A stretch of DNA of 64,000 bases from contig NZ_SGOM01000007.1 of the NCBI RefSeq assembly GCF_022113815.1, positions 124,001 to 188,000 on the forward strand, in the 5' to 3' direction. The notes beneath the pieces were generated by a model. The model did no database searches. It worked only from the letters and a program-made list of their open reading frames with translations, and was not told where the DNA came from. This document shows, in pieces, positions 40,177 to 50,642 of the stretch (its first letter is position 1; each line of letters opens with the position of its first letter). The DNA is from Vibrio cincinnatiensis. GTDB lineage: Bacteria > Pseudomonadota > Gammaproteobacteria > Enterobacterales > Vibrionaceae. The translations under genes and the position numbers were made by a program.

Positions 40177-41082
40177 GTGAAATGGTTTCAAACCGCTCTC
40201 GTCAGTGCGGCATTCTTGCTACTTGCTGGATGTGTCTCTACTGGATCTCAACAAGCTCAGTGGGTTTATCCACCGATGGCGATTCCGTTACAGGCCAGTG
40301 TACAACAAGAAGTACAAATTGCTCGTTTAACTCAATTATTACAGCGTACGGATTTGAGTGATGAGGTTCGGGCAAAAATGTTTTTTGAACGAGGTAATAG
40401 CTATGACAGTGTGGGATTACGTGATCTTGCTCGTCTAGACTTTACTCAATCACTATCGCTCAATCCCGCTCAACCTGATATTTTTAACTTACTTGGGGTG
40501 TACTATACCGAAGCTGGAGAATTTGATGCCGCTTATGAGGCGTTTGACTCTACTTTGGAATTGGATCCGAGTAATGAATATGCGGTACGCAATCGTGCTA
40601 TTGCGCTTTATTATGGAGAGCGTGCCGAACTTGCCTTTGATGAAATTAGCAAACATTATCAACAAGATCCTGATGATCCATTTCGAGCGCTGTGGTTTTA
40701 TATTATTCATAGTGAACTCAACCCAGAACAAGCAAAAGAAGAGTTGGTTGCGCGCTACCAACAGCATGATGAGCAGTGGGGGTGGGTGATGGTTGGATTG
40801 ATGCTTGATCAAGTATCAGAAGAACAATTGTTTAAAATCTTGCTCAATAATACCCGAGATAATACGGTATTGGCTCAGCAGTTGACGGAAACCTATTTTT
40901 ATCTAGGTAAGCGTTATCAATTGCAGGGAAATTATGCGCATGCGATCTCACTCTATAAACTTGCGCTCTCTTTTAATGTCTATGAGTATGTCGAGCATCG
41001 TTATTCTTTCCTTGAGCTTGGGCGTATTTATCAAAATTTGCGTGAAGCTCAATTAGCAAAGGCGCAAAACAAAACCTTATAA
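40177..41082 (+). CDS. nlpI: lipoprotein NlpI, TPR protein
   Basis: Encodes 301 residues from a GTG at 40177, with AGGAG about 10 bases upstream; the nearby ATG is in a frame that stops at once. The lipobox LLLAGC puts the lipid on Cys19. TPR-like repeats cover about residues 60-170 (for example FFERGNSYDSVGLRDLARLD). In E. coli NlpI adapts peptidoglycan endopeptidases to the protease Prc. Its place after pnp is conserved. Confidence 0.94.
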   Translation: MKWFQTALVSAAFLLLAGCVSTGSQQAQWVYPPMAIPLQASVQQEVQIARLTQLLQRTDLSDEVRAKMFFERGNSYDSVGLRDLARLDFTQSLSLNPAQPDIFNLLGVYYTEAGEFDAAYEAFDSTLELDPSNEYAVRNRAIALYYGERAELAFDEISKHYQQDPDDPFRALWFYIIHSELNPEQAKEELVARYQQHDEQWGWVMVGLMLDQVSEEQLFKILLNNTRDNTVLAQQLTETYFYLGKRYQLQGNYAHAISLYKLALSFNVYEYVEHRYSFLELGRIYQNLREAQLAKAQNKTL

Positions 41083-41086
41083 AAAT

Positions 41087-41126
41087 AAAGGCGGTATCAT
41101 AGGTTACAGATGCCGCCTTTGTTTTT
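41087..41126 (+). terminator. terminator of nlpI, convergent with ubiV
   Basis: AAAGGCGGTATC / GATGCCGCCTTT (with a G-T pair) and a 10-base loop followed by GTTTTT. The T-run overlaps the ubiV stop codon. Confidence 0.8.
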
Positions 41127-42003
41127 AACCATTGACTAAGGCTAACCCCTCAATTTGATGCCAGTAACCGTTGCATTGATGGTTGCTAAGAGGCTGCGGC
41201 TGTTTGCCTCGTTCATTGGCTTTAAAACGCTGAAGATGATCAAAGGTTTCAACGCCGAGAGGGCTTAAACGAACTACGTCAACCAATCCTTCCATGCTGG
41301 GTAAATCATTCACTAAGTTATAACAGTAGCCTGATTGGGTCTGAATACCATTCAAATTAAAGACGGATTGCCCTTCTTGGCTCTGTACTTGGATTCCTGT
41401 GGGGTAACGAATGCAGCAGGTTTCGCATTCATCTTTGGCTTTGTTTTCAGCGCGAGCCGTAAAGCAGCGAGCAGAATAAGCCAGAGGTAAATAGCCGTGA
41501 GCAAACACTTCTATCGCAAATTTCTCTTTAATATTTAATGCCTCACACTGTTCAAATACGTTGATGAGCCATTGGCGAGAAAGCTCAACTGGCATACACC
41601 AGCGTATCATTCCTTGTTGGAGAAAAAGCTTGAGGGTTTGTGCATTGTAACAATTGACGGCAGGCCCAACGACAAAAGGAAGCCTTTGTTCATGCGCCAT
41701 TTGAATCGCAGAAACATCGTTCGCTTCCAGTGTAAACTCACCATTATCAATGTACTTTTTCATTACATTAATTTCGCTCGGAGCTTCTAACAAAGCCATG
41801 GTTGAAAGCACAACTTCCTTACCTTGTGCGGTAAGCTGTTTTGCTAAGTCAAACCAATCCGCGGCTTTGAGCTCTCGACGTTTAGAGCAGACGGTTTCCC
41901 CTAAATAAATAATGTCAGCTGAGCTTTCACAGGCTTGCTGATAAAATTCTTCTACCTCGTTTTTGGGCCAAAAGTACAGTAGAGGGCCTAACGCGTATTT
42001 CAT
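41125..42003 (-). CDS. ubiV: O2-independent ubiquinone hydroxylation protein UbiV (U32 family)
   Basis: Encodes 292 residues from ATG 42003 ([12 protein letters not shown]), with AGGGAG upstream. With this start the four Fe-S cysteines fall at 39, 180, 193 and 197, the positions known for E. coli UbiV, which also fixes the start. With UbiU it forms an Fe-S heterodimer that hydroxylates the quinone ring without oxygen. It was formerly annotated as a U32 peptidase. It lies 17 bases after ubiU. Confidence 0.95.
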   Translation of the reverse strand: MKYALGPLLYFWPKNEVEEFYQQACESSADIIYLGETVCSKRRELKAADWFDLAKQLTAQGKEVVLSTMALLEAPSEINVMKKYIDNGEFTLEANDVSAIQMAHEQRLPFVVGPAVNCYNAQTLKLFLQQGMIRWCMPVELSRQWLINVFEQCEALNIKEKFAIEVFAHGYLPLAYSARCFTARAENKAKDECETCCIRYPTGIQVQSQEGQSVFNLNGIQTQSGYCYNLVNDLPSMEGLVDVVRLSPLGVETFDHLQRFKANERGKQPQPLSNHQCNGYWHQIEGLALVNG

Positions 42004-42020
42004 GGTTTTCTCCCTGTTTA

Positions 42021-43034
42021 TTATTGCCATTTACGATGGTAAGCGCCGAGAGTGGTTTGAGTACCTTCAGAGACATTAGCGAGGCTGGCATTCCAGGCGG
42101 GTTTCACTTGATATTGTTCTGGATTGGCAAGGTAGTTATCGATCGCCGCTCGCCATGTTCGGGTTACTTGCTCAACATAGGCAGGGCTGCGTTGGCGTCC
42201 TTCTATTTTTACTGATGCGACATTGGCAGCAAACAGCTCAGGCAGCATCGATAACGTATTTAAGCTCGTTGGTTCTTCCAACGCATGGTAGCGTTTTTGT
42301 TCACCCTCAAGTTCCGCGATAAAGCGGCCTTTACATAGTGTGGGGTAACCTGCATTTTCACCATACGCATAGCGATCAATCAATACATCATTTAGGCGAG
42401 ATTCCAACCCTTGTTCTGTCTCTTGCCAACGTACATATTTAGCGGGAGAGCAAGCACCGACCGTATTGGGCGATTCCCCTGTCATATAGGAAGAGAGGTA
42501 GCAGCGACCTTCCGACATAATGCATAAACTACCAAAAGCAAAGACTTCTAATTCAACGCCTTGTGGAATATTGCGTGAGAGCTGTTTGACTTGATGAATA
42601 GACAGAACACGAGGCAAGACAACGCGCTTCACGTTAAAATTTTTCAGATAAAATTCAATGGCTTTAACATTGGTTGCTGAAGCTTGTACTGAGAGGTGTA
42701 ATTCAAGGTTTGGATAGTGCTTTGCGGCATAATCAAGAATAGCAATATCGGCAATAATGAGAGCATCTACCCCCAAAGCTGCTGCCTGATCCACCGCTTG
42801 TGTCCAACGTTGGAAACCATCAGGGTGAGCAAATGTGTTTAATGCAACATGCAGCTTTTTGTTTCGATCATGCACATAGTCGATCGCTTTTTCTAGTTTC
42901 TTACCTGTAAAGTTTAAACCCGCAAAGTGACGGGCATTGGTGTCATCTTTAAAACCGATGTAAACCGCGTCTGCGCCACAATCGATGGCGGTTTTCAGGG
43001 CAGGTAAATTACCTGCGGGGCAGAGTAGTTCCAT
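42021..43034 (-). CDS. ubiU: O2-independent ubiquinone hydroxylation protein UbiU (U32 family)
   Basis: Encodes 337 residues starting [22 protein letters not shown]. The Fe-S cysteines lie in [16 protein letters not shown] and NTVGACSP with the spacing known for UbiU, plus a further Cys in YPTLCKGRF. It is the partner of UbiV. Together with UbiT, encoded on the other side of the neighbouring GGDEF/EAL gene, it makes ubiquinone under anoxia. Confidence 0.95.
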   Translation of the reverse strand: MELLCPAGNLPALKTAIDCGADAVYIGFKDDTNARHFAGLNFTGKKLEKAIDYVHDRNKKLHVALNTFAHPDGFQRWTQAVDQAAALGVDALIIADIAILDYAAKHYPNLELHLSVQASATNVKAIEFYLKNFNVKRVVLPRVLSIHQVKQLSRNIPQGVELEVFAFGSLCIMSEGRCYLSSYMTGESPNTVGACSPAKYVRWQETEQGLESRLNDVLIDRYAYGENAGYPTLCKGRFIAELEGEQKRYHALEEPTSLNTLSMLPELFAANVASVKIEGRQRSPAYVEQVTRTWRAAIDNYLANPEQYQVKPAWNASLANVSEGTQTTLGAYHRKWQ

Positions 43035-43197
43035 TGCTCATTACTGTTTTTAAAGGAAAAGTTTTTGTATTTTAGAAATTGTCGTGTGTAATCTCCTTGA
43101 TATAAGGCAGGTTTCACTCATTCAATGGCCATTTACCTATAAAGGCTTATTGTGCGAAGCCTCGAATTTAGTCTGTCACTTTATCCTTGATTGCTCG

Positions 43198-45246
43198 CTA
43201 TTCAATACTCAGAGGTGTGCGTCGATGTTGAGCAAAAAGTTCTTCAACTTCATGTTTAGGTTGAGGGCGGTAAAAATGAAATCCTTGAATGGTATGGCAG
43301 TGAAGATGAGAGAGCAGCGTTGCTTGTTGCTGAGTTTCTACCCCTTCAGCAACCACGCTGAGGTTGAGTGATTTACCTAATTTTATGATGCTTTCAATCA
43401 CGGTCACTTGTTTGGGGAGGGTATCAATATCTGTAATAAAGGTGCGATCTATCTTTAACTCATCAATGGGAAAACGGGCTAAATAAGCCAATGATGAATA
43501 GCCGGTGCCAAAGTCATCAATAGACAGGGAAAAGCCTAGTTTTTTGATAGCATTTAACATTTGCAGCGTATGTGTACTGTCACTCATTACCGCACTTTCG
43601 GTGAGTTCAAACGTAATGCAGCTTGGGTCAACTCCTGTTTTTTGAAGTAATTTCTCAAGATGTTGGATTAATTGTGCATTACCAAACTGTTCTGGAGAAA
43701 TATTAATCGCGACTTTTCCGGGTAAAATATTTTGTTGCTGCCAGCGTTTGACGGTGACAAAAACTTCCCGTATGACAACCCGTCCTAAATGTTCAATTAA
43801 TCCGGCTTTTTCAGCCACAGGAATAAATGCACCAGGGCTGATGTAACCTTCAATTGGGTGTTTCCAGCGAACAAGAGCTTCTGCTCCATTGATACTGAAA
43901 TCACGCGCATTAACTTTTGGTTGATACCATACTTCAAGGCCGTTTTGTTGCAGGGCTTTTTGTAGTTCAATTTCTAGCCATAAGCGCATTCGTGCTTCTT
44001 TGTTCATCTGATTATTGAAGGTGATCCAGCGATTACGACCGCGATCTTTTGCTTCATACATGGCCGTATCTGCATTTTGCAACAAGACTCTTGCGTTATT
44101 GCCATCTCCTGGAAATTGCACACAACCGATGGAGCAAGCCAGACGTTTACTAAAATGGTGAAGATCAAAAGGCTGATTAATGAGTGTGATAATGCGATCG
44201 GCTAACTTTTCTCCAATTTGGGCGTGTTCTGGCTCTGGAATGATTAGGCCAAATTCATCACCGCCTAAATGGCCTAATACGGCTTGAGGGGGCAGTAAGC
44301 GTTTCAGGCGTGTTGAGACTTCTTTAATCACCTTATCTCCAATGTGGTGTCCTAATGAATCATTGATATTTTTAAAGTTATCAATATCTAGATAGAGCAT
44401 CACCAGTGGAATTTGGTTATCAATAAAATGGTCGAGACGTTGGGTGAATCCTAAACGGTTATTAACTCCGGTCAGTTGGTCAATATGAGTATGGTTGTGG
44501 GTGTTCGCCGAGTGACTGCTCAATGTTTGCGTAGCATCTTGTAGCAGTACAATGTGTGCTGGTAGGCGAAACAGCGTCGTTGGGGTGGCACTGAGTTGAA
44601 TTCGGCGGGCTATGCCACAACGTGGACCCGTTAAACAAAACAGGGAGTCTTGGATTAACCTATCGGTAACAGGGAATTCAAAGGGTTGCTGAGTCAGTTC
44701 ATCGATAAAGAGCTGAGAAAGTGATTCACCGAGTAAGTTTTGGTTTCCGCTATACCCTAATAACTGGGCTGCTGATGAATTAGCCGACAATATGTAGTCA
44801 TCTTCAACCAGCAGTACCCCGTGTGGGAGCAATTGGCTAAGGGCGCAAAATTTTTGTTCTGCTTCTTCTAACGCAGATTGCAGTGTATGTTTTTCAGATT
44901 CATCAACGGCTTGAAAAATAATGTAGTCGGGGTGCTTTTCATGAAAAATGGGTGAAAGTGAAATATGCAGTTGAGTGGCCAGCCCAAGCCAGTTAACTTC
45001 GAGCTCGGCTTCTACGATTTCCCCCTGAAAAGCGCGTTCATAATAAGGTTTAAGCTGCTGGTACAGTTCTTCACTAAAAATGTGTTTGTCATCCATTCCT
45101 ACCATTTCAAAGGTAGTCAGACCACTGAGTTCAGCATAGCGTTCATTCACTAATACATATCGATATTGGCGATCAAAAATAGCGATCCAAACAGGGCTAT
45201 GTGCCGTTATTTTACTAAACCAATAGGGTAAATGTTGAGTGGGCAT
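43198..45246 (-). CDS. rocS: PAS-GGDEF-EAL cyclic-di-GMP protein, RocS-like
   Basis: Encodes 682 residues without membrane helices. There are two PAS domains (about 1-115 and 125-240). GGDEF lies at about 255-415 with an intact GGDEF motif in LGHLGGDEFGLI but no RxxD inhibitory site before it. EAL lies at about 425-675. The EAL catalytic set is complete: EALVRW, NISPEQF, ELTES, DDFGTGYSS and AEGVET. A phosphodiesterase is therefore predicted, with cyclase activity possible. Position next to ubiU is that of V. cholerae rocS, a motility/biofilm regulator. The symbol rests on position and domain order. Confidence 0.85.
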   Translation of the reverse strand: MPTQHLPYWFSKITAHSPVWIAIFDRQYRYVLVNERYAELSGLTTFEMVGMDDKHIFSEELYQQLKPYYERAFQGEIVEAELEVNWLGLATQLHISLSPIFHEKHPDYIIFQAVDESEKHTLQSALEEAEQKFCALSQLLPHGVLLVEDDYILSANSSAAQLLGYSGNQNLLGESLSQLFIDELTQQPFEFPVTDRLIQDSLFCLTGPRCGIARRIQLSATPTTLFRLPAHIVLLQDATQTLSSHSANTHNHTHIDQLTGVNNRLGFTQRLDHFIDNQIPLVMLYLDIDNFKNINDSLGHHIGDKVIKEVSTRLKRLLPPQAVLGHLGGDEFGLIIPEPEHAQIGEKLADRIITLINQPFDLHHFSKRLACSIGCVQFPGDGNNARVLLQNADTAMYEAKDRGRNRWITFNNQMNKEARMRLWLEIELQKALQQNGLEVWYQPKVNARDFSINGAEALVRWKHPIEGYISPGAFIPVAEKAGLIEHLGRVVIREVFVTVKRWQQQNILPGKVAINISPEQFGNAQLIQHLEKLLQKTGVDPSCITFELTESAVMSDSTHTLQMLNAIKKLGFSLSIDDFGTGYSSLAYLARFPIDELKIDRTFITDIDTLPKQVTVIESIIKLGKSLNLSVVAEGVETQQQATLLSHLHCHTIQGFHFYRPQPKHEVEELFAQHRRTPLSIE

Positions 45247-45506
45247 TAAGAGGCGACCAACCCTATAAAATCTATATTATTCACAACGTGATTAACTCGT
45301 CTAATTTTTATCAACTATAACTTTGATTCAAGAGGTTGGAAAGTGTCATAAAAAACCTCTGGTTAATAATGCTTCGCCAAGCTTAATCGCGATAGGTGTC
45401 ATGGTAGACATCTAGAAAATTCCCTTTCTTTGATGCATAACAGGTACGCGACGCGGCCGATCTATTATGATAACGCGCTATGATTCTAAGGTAACGGATA
45501 ACACGC

Positions 45507-46034
45507 GTGATAAACAAGATTCGAACTCAACTCGTTCAAAATGCAGCATCAATTTTGCGATCTCCAATCCATTTATTGCCGAAGTCTGTACAAAAAAAAG
45601 TCTTACTTGATGGGCTAAAAATGGTATTCCATGAAGCTCTGGTTGACGGTGACTTTGAGTTTTTGAACGATAAATGGCTAAAAGTGGAAATCCGCGATCT
45701 CGATTTACATTGGTACATCAGTTATCAGCAAGATCGTTTGTTGGTTGCCGATGTACCGCAACAAGAAGATGTTAGCTTCAGTGGCAACCTTAATGATTTA
45801 ATCTTAATTGCTGGACGTAAAGAAGATCCCGATACACTATTTTTCCAACGCCGTTTATCCATTGAAGGTGACACGGAGTTAGGGTTAGAAGTCAAAAATT
45901 TGATGGATAGTGTGGATTTACAACAATTACCTCAAGCTTTACAAATTTTACTTCAACAATTGGCTGATTTTGTGCATAAAGGCATGCAAATGCCGAACAC
46001 ACATAATGAGGTCGAAAATGCTTATTCGAACTGA
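45507..46034 (+). CDS. ubiT: ubiquinone anaerobic biosynthesis accessory factor UbiT (SCP2 domain)
   Basis: Encodes 175 residues from GTG 45507. An SCP2 lipid-binding domain spans about residues 40-135, with FLNDKWLKVEIRDLDLHW and DPDTLFFQRRLSIEGDTELGLE as the recognisable core. It carries the quinone precursor for anaerobic ubiquinone synthesis with UbiUV. It overlaps the next gene by 17 bases, indicating coupling. Confidence 0.92.
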   Translation: MINKIRTQLVQNAASILRSPIHLLPKSVQKKVLLDGLKMVFHEALVDGDFEFLNDKWLKVEIRDLDLHWYISYQQDRLLVADVPQQEDVSFSGNLNDLILIAGRKEDPDTLFFQRRLSIEGDTELGLEVKNLMDSVDLQQLPQALQILLQQLADFVHKGMQMPNTHNEVENAYSN

Positions 46035-46524
46035 GGCTCCTGCGGATATTTTGGCCGTTGATCGTTTACTAAAATCGGTATTTGATACTGAGCAAGAAGC
46101 GCATTTAGTGATGGCGTTACGAGAGAATGGCCGCCGAACACTGTCGCTGGTGGCTTGTAATGATGACGGTGATGTGGTCGGTTACGCTTTATTTAGTCCA
46201 GTAACTTTAGAGGGAGATGATCTTAATTGGCAAGGTTTAGCCCCTTTAGCGGTTGAAGCTAAATATCGGAGTCAAGGTATTGGGGCTCAATTGGTCAATG
46301 AGGGATTAACCTCTCTGGGAGAGCTGGGGTATCCTGCTTGCGTGGTTCTGGGGGATCCTGACTACTATCAACGCTTCGGTTTTAGCGTGGCCAAACAACA
46401 TGGATTTCACTGCCCATGGCCTGAAGCCGAGTTCGCGTTTCAGGTCGTCGCACTATGGGATGACGCATTTAAGGATCGCCAAGGGCTTATCGAGTATTGC
46501 GATGAGTTTTCTCAAATCATGTAA
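46018..46524 (+). CDS. yhbS: GNAT N-acetyltransferase, YhbS-like
   Basis: Encodes 168 residues from ATG 46018 (MLIRTEAPADILAVDRLL), with GAGGT upstream, inside the end of ubiT. The acetyl-CoA loop is VEAKYRSQGIGAQLV, and VLGDPDYYQRFGF is typical of the YhbS group. The substrate is unknown. The ubiT-yhbS order is shared with E. coli. Confidence 0.85.
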   Translation: MLIRTEAPADILAVDRLLKSVFDTEQEAHLVMALRENGRRTLSLVACNDDGDVVGYALFSPVTLEGDDLNWQGLAPLAVEAKYRSQGIGAQLVNEGLTSLGELGYPACVVLGDPDYYQRFGFSVAKQHGFHCPWPEAEFAFQVVALWDDAFKDRQGLIEYCDEFSQIM

Positions 46525-46594
46525 GCACAAGTTTCTTGAGCTGACTTGATAATATTTGTTAGCATGCGCCCACACTTGAGTGAAGTAGAGCATC

Positions 46595-46996
46595 ATGGTT
46601 GATCAACAGCAGTATTTACAAGCAATGGGTATTCAAAGTTGGCAGTTGATTCATCCGCAGCGATTAGCGGGATATCAATCTCAATTAATACCGCTTGATC
46701 CTGCGTGCCGTTTATTATTGATCACCCCCACTTTCCCTTCAGAGCAAGAGATTTCGTGGTTAGAGAAAGTACTAAAGTCCTTTAATGTGACTTTAGATCA
46801 AGCCAAGCACGTTGCCCCTGAGCAAGTCGCGCAGTTGGATCTCTCCTCTTTGGCGTGGATTTGGTATGCGGGCTGTGAGGTGTCTATCCATACTCAAGCG
46901 AACTTACTTCAAACTCCGTTATTAAGCGCGATCAAAAACGATACACACTATCGTCGAGATCTCTGGCAGCAAATTTGCTCTTATGGATCACAATAA
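46595..46996 (+). CDS. holD: DNA polymerase III psi subunit
   Basis: Encodes 133 residues with the HolD-like N terminus YLQAMGIQSWQLIHP, the segment that binds chi, and a C-terminal part that contacts SSB/clamp-loader partners. It is small and fast-evolving, so identity rests on the N-terminal motif, the size and the holD-rimI order known in gamma-proteobacteria. Confidence 0.85.
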   Translation: MVDQQQYLQAMGIQSWQLIHPQRLAGYQSQLIPLDPACRLLLITPTFPSEQEISWLEKVLKSFNVTLDQAKHVAPEQVAQLDLSSLAWIWYAGCEVSIHTQANLLQTPLLSAIKNDTHYRRDLWQQICSYGSQ

Positions 46997-47000
46997 TCCT

Positions 47001-47450
47001 ATGACTATCCAGTTTTTCCCTCTTTCTGCGGTGCATTTGCCAGCTGTTTGGCATATTGAACAACACGCGCATTCTCATCCTTGGTCGAAAAACATGATTG
47101 ATGATGTCACTAGCCGAGGAGCTTGCCATCAGGTCATGATGGTTAACGACCGGTTAGTGGGCTATTACTATGCGCAAAATATTGTTGGAGAAGTCACCTT
47201 GCTTAATATTGCGATTTCGCCGAATGAACAAGGGAAAGGATACGGGAAGCAGCTGGCTCAACACTTTTTGGCGCAATGCGAGCAAGAGAAAGCTGAAAGT
47301 GCTTGGCTAGAAGTGAGAGAAAGTAATCAGCGAGCCTTTCATCTGTATCAGCAATTGGGGTTTAATGAAATCGATCGACGATTTAATTATTATCCGACGG
47401 CGCAAGGAAAAGAAGATGCCATTATCATGAGTTACTTTTTCTTTGCTTAA
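47001..47450 (+). CDS. rimI: ribosomal protein S18-alanine N-acetyltransferase RimI
   Basis: Encodes 149 residues from ATG 47001 (MTIQFFPLSAVHLPAVW), which matches E. coli RimI in length up to the HIEQ segment; an ATG at 46983 inside holD is the alternative. The acetyl-CoA loop is ISPNEQGKGYGKQL, and the C-terminal GFNEIDRRFNYYP is family-typical. It acetylates the N terminus of S18. Confidence 0.92.
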   Translation: MTIQFFPLSAVHLPAVWHIEQHAHSHPWSKNMIDDVTSRGACHQVMMVNDRLVGYYYAQNIVGEVTLLNIAISPNEQGKGYGKQLAQHFLAQCEQEKAESAWLEVRESNQRAFHLYQQLGFNEIDRRFNYYPTAQGKEDAIIMSYFFFA

Positions 47451-47612
47451 TGGATTCCTCCCATCCATTTATCTATTGGATAATCAGCCGTTAAAACTCG
47501 ATGTGTTTAGTTGCTCCCATCGTTAAGATCAGCGAGAATATCCGGTAATTTGAACCAAAAGACTAGTATTGGTGACCCGATGCTAGTTACCCCAAAAAAG
47601 AAGATTTCTTGC

Positions 47613-49202
47613 ATGTCTAATACTCCTTTTATTGGCGAAGTGTCTAAGCGTCGAACTTTTGCCATTATCTCGCACCCAGATGCGGGTAAAACCACCATTA
47701 CCGAAAAAGTGTTGTTGTTTGGAAATGCGATTCAAAAAGCGGGAACGGTGAAAGGCCGTGGTTCTGCGCAACATGCAAAATCAGACTGGATGGAAATGGA
47801 AAAAGAGCGGGGAATCTCCGTGACCACCTCGGTGATGCAGTTTCCTTACCGTGATGCATTGGTGAACTTACTTGATACTCCTGGACACGAAGATTTCTCG
47901 GAAGATACTTATCGTACTTTGACGGCGGTTGACTCATGTTTGATGGTCATTGATGCGGCAAAAGGGGTTGAGGATCGGACACGAAAACTCATGGAAGTGA
48001 CTCGCTTGCGTGATACGCCGATCATTACCTTTATGAACAAGCTTGACCGCGATATTCGTGATCCAATGGAACTGTTGGACGAGGTTGAGAATGAGCTAAA
48101 TATCGCCTGTGCTCCAGTGACTTGGCCAATCGGCTGCGGTAAAGAGTTTAAAGGTGTGTATCATATTCACCGAGATGAAACGATCCTCTATAGCACCGGT
48201 CAAGGCCATACCATTCAAGAAATACGCATTGTCGCTGGGCTTAATAACCCAGAGCTAGATAGCCAAGTGGGTAAAGAATTAGCTCAACAATTGCGTGATG
48301 AATTGGAATTGGTCGTTGGTGCATCGAACGAGTTTGATCGAGAGCTTTTTTTGAGTGGTGACTTAACACCGGTTTTCTTTGGTACGGCATTGGGGAACTT
48401 TGGTGTGGATCATATGCTCGATGGTTTAACCGAGTGGGCACCTTCTCCTCTACCTCGCCAAGCCAATGAGCGTGTTGTGGAAGCGACAGAAGATAAATTC
48501 TCAGGCTTTGTGTTTAAAATTCAGGCCAATATGGACCCGAAACACCGTGACCGCATTGCCTTTATGCGAGTGGTGTCTGGCACATATAAGCAAGGCATGA
48601 AGATGAATCACGTTCGCTTAGGCAAACAAGTTAGTATTTCTGATGCGGTAACCTTTATGGCGGGGGACCGTTCACGTGCAGAGGAAGCTTTTGCGGGTGA
48701 TATTATCGGGTTACATAACCACGGAACTATTCAAATTGGTGATACCTTTACTCAAGGTGAGGCTTTGAAATTTTCGGGGATTCCTAATTTCGCTCCTGAG
48801 TTATTCCGTCGTATTCGCTTAAAAGATCCACTTAAGCAGAAACAACTGCTCAAAGGCTTGGTACAACTTTCTGAAGAAGGAGCGGTACAGGTTTTTCGTC
48901 CACTGCAAAATAATGATTTGATTGTAGGCGCGGTCGGTGTCTTACAGTTTGATGTTGTAGTGGCTCGTTTGAAATCGGAATATAACGTTGAAGCGATTTA
49001 TGAAGGGGTGAATGTTGCAACTGCTCGTTGGGTTGAGTGTGACGATGCGAAGAAGCTGGAAGAGTTTAAACGTAAGAACCAAAGCAACTTAGCTTTAGAT
49101 GGGGGAGATAACCTCGCGTATATTGCGCCAACAATGGTTAACTTGAACCTAGCGCAAGAACGTGCACCGGAGATTGTTTTCCGAGCCACTCGAGAGCATT
49201 AA
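47613..49202 (+). CDS. prfC: peptide chain release factor 3
   Basis: Encodes 529 residues from ATG 47613 ([17 protein letters not shown]), the E. coli RF3 length. The GTPase motifs are [26 protein letters not shown] and [10 protein letters not shown]. It removes RF1 and RF2 from the ribosome after peptide release. Upstream in-frame codons are not supported by any ribosome-binding site. Confidence 0.96.
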   Translation: MSNTPFIGEVSKRRTFAIISHPDAGKTTITEKVLLFGNAIQKAGTVKGRGSAQHAKSDWMEMEKERGISVTTSVMQFPYRDALVNLLDTPGHEDFSEDTYRTLTAVDSCLMVIDAAKGVEDRTRKLMEVTRLRDTPIITFMNKLDRDIRDPMELLDEVENELNIACAPVTWPIGCGKEFKGVYHIHRDETILYSTGQGHTIQEIRIVAGLNNPELDSQVGKELAQQLRDELELVVGASNEFDRELFLSGDLTPVFFGTALGNFGVDHMLDGLTEWAPSPLPRQANERVVEATEDKFSGFVFKIQANMDPKHRDRIAFMRVVSGTYKQGMKMNHVRLGKQVSISDAVTFMAGDRSRAEEAFAGDIIGLHNHGTIQIGDTFTQGEALKFSGIPNFAPELFRRIRLKDPLKQKQLLKGLVQLSEEGAVQVFRPLQNNDLIVGAVGVLQFDVVVARLKSEYNVEAIYEGVNVATARWVECDDAKKLEEFKRKNQSNLALDGGDNLAYIAPTMVNLNLAQERAPEIVFRATREH

Positions 49203-49279
49203 TCTTTGCTTTCCAGTATGACACTGGAATACCGATGCTCAGCAATCCCTCTTTAGGAAAATGTATTGTACGAAGCAAT

Positions 49280-49310
49280 AAAAAGCCGATGAATGTCTCA
49301 TCGGCTTTTT
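49280..49310. terminator. bidirectional terminator between prfC and srmB
   Basis: AAAAAGCCGATGA / TCATCGGCTTTTT with a 5-base loop. Confidence 0.9.
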
Positions 49311-49328
49311 GCTATCGAGTATGCAGGC

Positions 49329-50552
49329 TTACTTTTTCTTTTTCGCTTTCTTCTTCACGACGACTTTCTTTTTCTCATCTTTTTTCTTTTTCTTGAAGGT
49401 CGGTTTTTTGTGTTTAGGGCGTAACCCATCAATAAAGCGTTCTTTGATCTCTTCTTTGACGTAACGAGCAACGCGATCCATCATGAGTTGATCGTGTGCT
49501 TCGACCAAAGAGATGGCATTGCCTTTTTTACCCGCTCGCGCCGTTCTACCGATGCGGTGTAAATACACATCCGCACTGCGTGGCAGGTCAAAGTTAATCA
49601 CATGGCTAATATCAGGAACATCAATACCTCGCGCGGCGACATCGGTGGCTAGCAGTACATTGACGTCGCCTTCACGAAAACGAGTAATCGCATTATTGCG
49701 GCGATCTTGTGGCATTTCACCTTGAATCCAAGCACAAGCTATTTGTGCTCGCTCTAGCTCGGTACGCAGTTCTGCTAACCGCTCACGAGTTTTTAAGAAG
49801 ACGATAGCACGTTCAGACTGCTGAGTGAGGATCACTTTAAGCAGTTCAAGTTTATGGGCCATATCGTCGGCACGGTGATACCACTGAGCAATTTTTTTCC
49901 GTTCACGGCGAGGGGGTTCTGCATTCACTTCTGCTGGGTTAGTCAGAAGATCGGCAGTAAATCCTTCAACGCCACGTCCTTCTAATGTGGCTGAGAAAAG
50001 CAAAGTTTGTTTGCGCCAGCGACACTCAGAGGCAAGGCGATCAACTACTGGGCCAAAACCCATATCTAACATACGATCCGCTTCATCGAGTACCAGCCAT
50101 TCGATCGCTCGGCAATCGAACCGTTCCGCTTCTATGTATTCCAATAAGCGGCCAGGGGTCGCTACCACGATATCTTGAGTGGTCGCAAGGATCTCTGCAT
50201 GCTCTTGGTATTGCACACCACCGGTAATGGTAAAAATATTCAGATGAGTATGCTTGGCCAGTTCACGTGCTTGTTCGGTGATCTGCATGGCTAACTCACG
50301 AGTCGGGGTGAGAATTAAGACTCGTGCTGGCCCCCCTTTTTTACGAGGAAAATCTTGTAAATATTGTAGAGCAGGAATGACAAAGGCTGCGGTTTTGCCT
50401 GTACCTGTTGGTGCAGAGGCAAGAATATCTCTACCGTCCAGTGCATGGGGAATCGCTTCCTCTTGAACTTGAGTCGGGCGTTGAAAGCCCATTTCTTCAA
50501 TGGCTTCAAGAAGATTGTCATCCAGTTCTAAGTCAGCAAAGGTTTTAGTCAC
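49329..50552 (-). CDS. srmB: DEAD-box RNA helicase SrmB
   Basis: Encodes 407 residues from a GTG at 50552 (VTKTFADLELDD), which aligns with the E. coli start; a TTG at 50570 is the alternative. Motifs in order are APTGTGKTAA, PTRELA, VLDEADRMLDMGF, SATLEGRG, ARGIDVPDISHVINFD and HRIGRTARAG. The C terminus is an extreme Lys-rich tail of about 25 residues. It helps 50S assembly. An A-rich stretch in the tail could be prone to sequencing or phase errors. Confidence 0.93.
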   Translation of the reverse strand: MTKTFADLELDDNLLEAIEEMGFQRPTQVQEEAIPHALDGRDILASAPTGTGKTAAFVIPALQYLQDFPRKKGGPARVLILTPTRELAMQITEQARELAKHTHLNIFTITGGVQYQEHAEILATTQDIVVATPGRLLEYIEAERFDCRAIEWLVLDEADRMLDMGFGPVVDRLASECRWRKQTLLFSATLEGRGVEGFTADLLTNPAEVNAEPPRRERKKIAQWYHRADDMAHKLELLKVILTQQSERAIVFLKTRERLAELRTELERAQIACAWIQGEMPQDRRNNAITRFREGDVNVLLATDVAARGIDVPDISHVINFDLPRSADVYLHRIGRTARAGKKGNAISLVEAHDQLMMDRVARYVKEEIKERFIDGLRPKHKKPTFKKKKKDEKKKVVVKKKAKKKK

Positions 50553-50642
50553 AGTGAGGTTACTCCGCAAGGCTGGGGGCTGAATAGTCTAAAATAGAGG
50601 GCGCACATTATAGTTGGATCCTTACTCAGATCACATCTTTAA

